The notes below the pieces were generated by a model. That model worked only from the letters and a program-made list of their open reading frames with translations, made no database searches and was not told the DNA's origin. Below are positions 6,093-7,796 of a stretch of 7,796 nucleotides of DNA, piece by piece. The stretch lies in NCBI GenBank assembly GCA_021791775.1, contig JAJYVY010000030.1, forward strand, positions 1 to 7,796, in the 5' to 3' direction. Position 1 is the first letter of the stretch; each line of letters starts with the position of its first letter. Both the position numbers and the translations under genes were made by a program. The DNA comes from Microcaldota archaeon. Its GTDB lineage: Archaea > Micrarchaeota > Micrarchaeia > Micrarchaeales > Micrarchaeaceae.

Positions 6093-7646
6093 TTATTGCC
6101 CGTGGCTATAGAGCCTCTGCTGCCTTGCTGCGGTTTTCTCTCCTAGGTCCTGCATGGCTCTGTTCACGAGCTCGTACATTCTCTTCTCCCTTACCTTTGA
6201 AATCATGAAGTATATCTCATCCTTAGTGCCTCTTGTGACAAGTATTATTATCTCACCGTATTTTATCCTACCCGCCCTCCCTCTTCTCTGTATGTTCCTT
6301 ATCTCGTTTGGGATGGGTTCGTAGAACACCACGGCGTCTACTCCAGGTATGTCCAACCCTTCCTCCCCTATAGATGTGGCTACAAGCACCTTGAATTTCC
6401 CGTTCCTGAAATCCTCTATGACCTGCTTCTGCCCAATCTGGGTTATGCCCTCCTTCTTGCCTACGAATGCCCTACTGTCTATGTTGTACTCACTGAGAAG
6501 CTCAACGATCCTCTTTATTGTAGACCTGTACTGGGCGAATATTATCACAGTCTTTCCCTTGAGGGTGGAGGTGATCAGCTCTATTATTTTGAATATCTTC
6601 GGGTGCTCTATTCCTAAATCGAGGGCTTTCTTCGCGGCGTTCATCGAGTCTATAACCTCTTTGTTGTTCAGGAGGCTCTGCAGTGCCCTGCTCTTCTTCT
6701 CTCTCGACACAAGCGAATCCATGTAGCTCATAAATGGATAGAAGCCCTCTGTGCTCAGCAGGTCGTACGCATGAGAAAGGTTGAGAAGAAACACATAATT
6801 GTACATCGCCATGAACTTGTAGCTCGAGGGCTGCAGCCTGTCTATGCTTGTCCCTATCTGGAGTATCTTGCCTTTAGGGATGTTCTCGTACCTGCTGAAT
6901 GGGCTGAGCCCGTACTTGTAGAGTTTCGTGAGGTGCTCATCCATCAAAGACCTCAGTCTTATAAGTATGTCGTCCATCGGCCTCCCCTTTTCTACGAATA
7001 TCGCTCTGCTGGACTTGTCCATCACGAAGGGCGCCACGTCGGCATCAGTCGAAATGCGTATCTCAATGTTCTCTATGTCAAGCGCCGATAGCAATGAGTC
7101 TATCTTCTTCTTGTTGCTGCCAGGCGATGCTGTGAGGCCCAGCAGCTGTACGCCGCGAAGCTTGCACTCGTCTGCTATGTAGGTATATGCATACCTCCCT
7201 ACCGCTCTGTGGCATTCGTCAAACACAACTACGCCGAACTCCTCCAGCGATATCCTGTTCGCTTTCAGGTCGTTCGCTATTGTCTGGGGCGTAGCGGCGA
7301 TGACTTTTGCGTCGGTTTCAATCGCTGCGCGCTTCTTTCTGCTTATCGATCCGGTGAGAAGCAGTATCTTGCTGGCCTCTATGTTGAGCAGTTTGCATAG
7401 AGATTGGTAATGCTGTTCGCTTAGGGGCTTTGTCGGGGCAAGCATTATCGCCTTCTTCCCTTTTGATACCGCATGCGCAATCGCGAATACCGCAATCATC
7501 GTTTTTCCCAGCCCTGTAGGGAGCACCACAAGGCTGTTGTACCCTCTAGATACGCTCTTCGCAATGCTTATCTGATAGGCACGCGGCTCTATGTTCTGAA
7601 TATTTACGAGCTTCGCCGCCTCCCCCAGCTCCTCCCACGATGACAT
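6093..7646 (-). CDS. Hef/Mph1/FANCM-type SF2 DNA helicase lacking the ERCC4 nuclease domain
   Basis: This 517-aa superfamily 2 ATPase has all the helicase motifs: EPRAYQ (20-25), motif I PTGLGKT (43-49), Ia APTKPL (70-75), Ib ATPQT (118-122), II DECH (143-146), III TASP (172-175), motif V VATSIGEEGLDIP (422-434) and VI QRRGRAGR (453-460). The 'DECHRAVG' and 'GLTASPG' forms, and a ~150-residue insert (about 200-350) between the two RecA folds, match the Hef/FANCM/Mph1 group, which remodels stalled forks and branched DNA. Euryarchaeal Hef usually continues into an ERCC4/XPF nuclease and HhH domain to about 750 aa. This protein stops after the helicase (TAA at 6095-6093), so any nuclease must be a separate gene. 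Start: ATG 7655 is possible, but a TATA box at 7667-7674 lies ~24 nt before ATG 7646, which would make 7646 a leaderless start. Confidence 0.93.
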   Translation of the reverse strand: MSSWEELGEAAKLVNIQNIEPRAYQISIAKSVSRGYNSLVVLPTGLGKTMIAVFAIAHAVSKGKKAIMLAPTKPLSEQHYQSLCKLLNIEASKILLLTGSISRKKRAAIETDAKVIAATPQTIANDLKANRISLEEFGVVVFDECHRAVGRYAYTYIADECKLRGVQLLGLTASPGSNKKKIDSLLSALDIENIEIRISTDADVAPFVMDKSSRAIFVEKGRPMDDILIRLRSLMDEHLTKLYKYGLSPFSRYENIPKGKILQIGTSIDRLQPSSYKFMAMYNYVFLLNLSHAYDLLSTEGFYPFMSYMDSLVSREKKSRALQSLLNNKEVIDSMNAAKKALDLGIEHPKIFKIIELITSTLKGKTVIIFAQYRSTIKRIVELLSEYNIDSRAFVGKKEGITQIGQKQVIEDFRNGKFKVLVATSIGEEGLDIPGVDAVVFYEPIPNEIRNIQRRGRAGRIKYGEIIILVTRGTKDEIYFMISKVREKRMYELVNRAMQDLGEKTAARQQRLYSHGQ

Positions 7647-7665
7647 GGTAAACATTTAGTAAGAA

Positions 7666-7796
7666 TGTTTATAGATGTGACATCCTTCGCCGATAAATCG
7701 TGGGGGCTTCCCGAACTAAACAGCGATATGAAGTCATAGCCTCCAATGGTATAAGGGGCATCCTGCTTCTCTGCGGTTCGCTTTCATCCCACCGCT
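7666..7796 (-). mobile_element. Probable right end of an IS200/IS605-type TnpB element (omega-RNA-like), body outside the window
   Basis: Read on the minus strand, from 7796 downward, the segment starts with GCGGTGGGATGAAAGCGAAC, runs through GGGAAGCCCCCACGATTTAT (7715-7696) and closes with AAGGATGTCAC (7686-7676). From memory of archaeal and bacterial TnpB elements, a 'GGGATGAAAGCG' block, a 'GAAGCCCC' block followed by a hairpin, and a terminal 'AGGATGTCAC' mark the tnpB 3' end, which doubles as the omega-RNA scaffold. The closing hairpin looks damaged: only CGA-TTTA-TCG pairs, and the outer C-run lacks its G-rich partner. Two frames enter from outside: one ends in TGA at 7736-7734, the other runs 41 codons to TAA at 7671-7669. 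I cannot say which is the tnpB C-terminus. It could instead be ordinary intergenic DNA; no database comparison was possible. Confidence 0.5.
7667..7675 (-). promoter_or_regulatory. TATA-like box that favours the helicase start at 7646
   Basis: On the minus strand the bases read TCTATAAAC, centred about 24 nt before ATG 7646 and only ~15 nt before ATG 7655. Archaeal initiation occurs about 25 nt after the box, so the message would begin at 7646. The box directly abuts the putative transposon right end, so that element may have landed in, or may supply, the promoter region. Confidence 0.45.

Noticed and set aside
7666..7796. tRNA gene at the right edge
   Set aside because: The GTTCG-like patches on both strands lack a matching T-stem, anticodon arm and acceptor pairing.

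Overview
The window reads as archaeal chromosome. Most genes are preceded by an A/T-rich TATA-like box about 24-36 nt before the start codon, with little or no Shine-Dalgarno sequence, which is the archaeal leaderless or short-leader pattern. ATA (Ile) and AGG/AGA (Arg) are used heavily, and the gene set fits: a two-domain Sua5, a stomatin-like SPFH protein, a Hef-like helicase, and surface proteins crowded with N-glycosylation sequons. Compact genes, several orphans and the absence of the helicase's usual nuclease partner domain would suit a DPANN archaeon of the Micrarchaeota/ARMAN type. That lineage guess is inference, not something the sequence proves.

Layout. Positions 1-716 (minus) hold an ABC-2-type transporter ATPase cut off by the window edge. 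A divergent intergenic region (717-799) separates it from a plus-strand series: an FNR-like FAD/NAD(P)H oxidoreductase (800-1570), an SPFH/stomatin membrane protein (1620-2567), Sua5 threonylcarbamoyladenylate synthase (2622-3701), an unrecognised sequon-rich single-pass surface protein (3778-4578), a SIMPL-domain surface protein (4620-5333), an orphan Arg-rich 137-aa protein (5386-5799) and a 50-aa basic mini-protein (5853-6005). A convergent gap of 87 nt follows. The minus strand then carries a Hef/Mph1-type superfamily 2 helicase without a nuclease domain (6093-7646). The last ~130 bases, upstream of the helicase, resemble the right end of an IS200/IS605-type TnpB element (the omega-RNA 3' end) on the minus strand.

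How the genes relate. The plus-strand genes lie 41-76 nt apart and most have their own candidate promoter, so they look mainly like single-gene transcripts rather than an operon. One local theme is the cell envelope: transporter ATPase, SPFH scaffold, and two adjacent membrane-anchored, sequon-rich exoproteins. Sua5 (tRNA t6A synthesis) and the helicase (fork repair) are housekeeping genes. No tRNA, rRNA or CRISPR array is visible, and no gene-free stretch exceeds 300 bases; the longest is the ~150 bases at the right edge.
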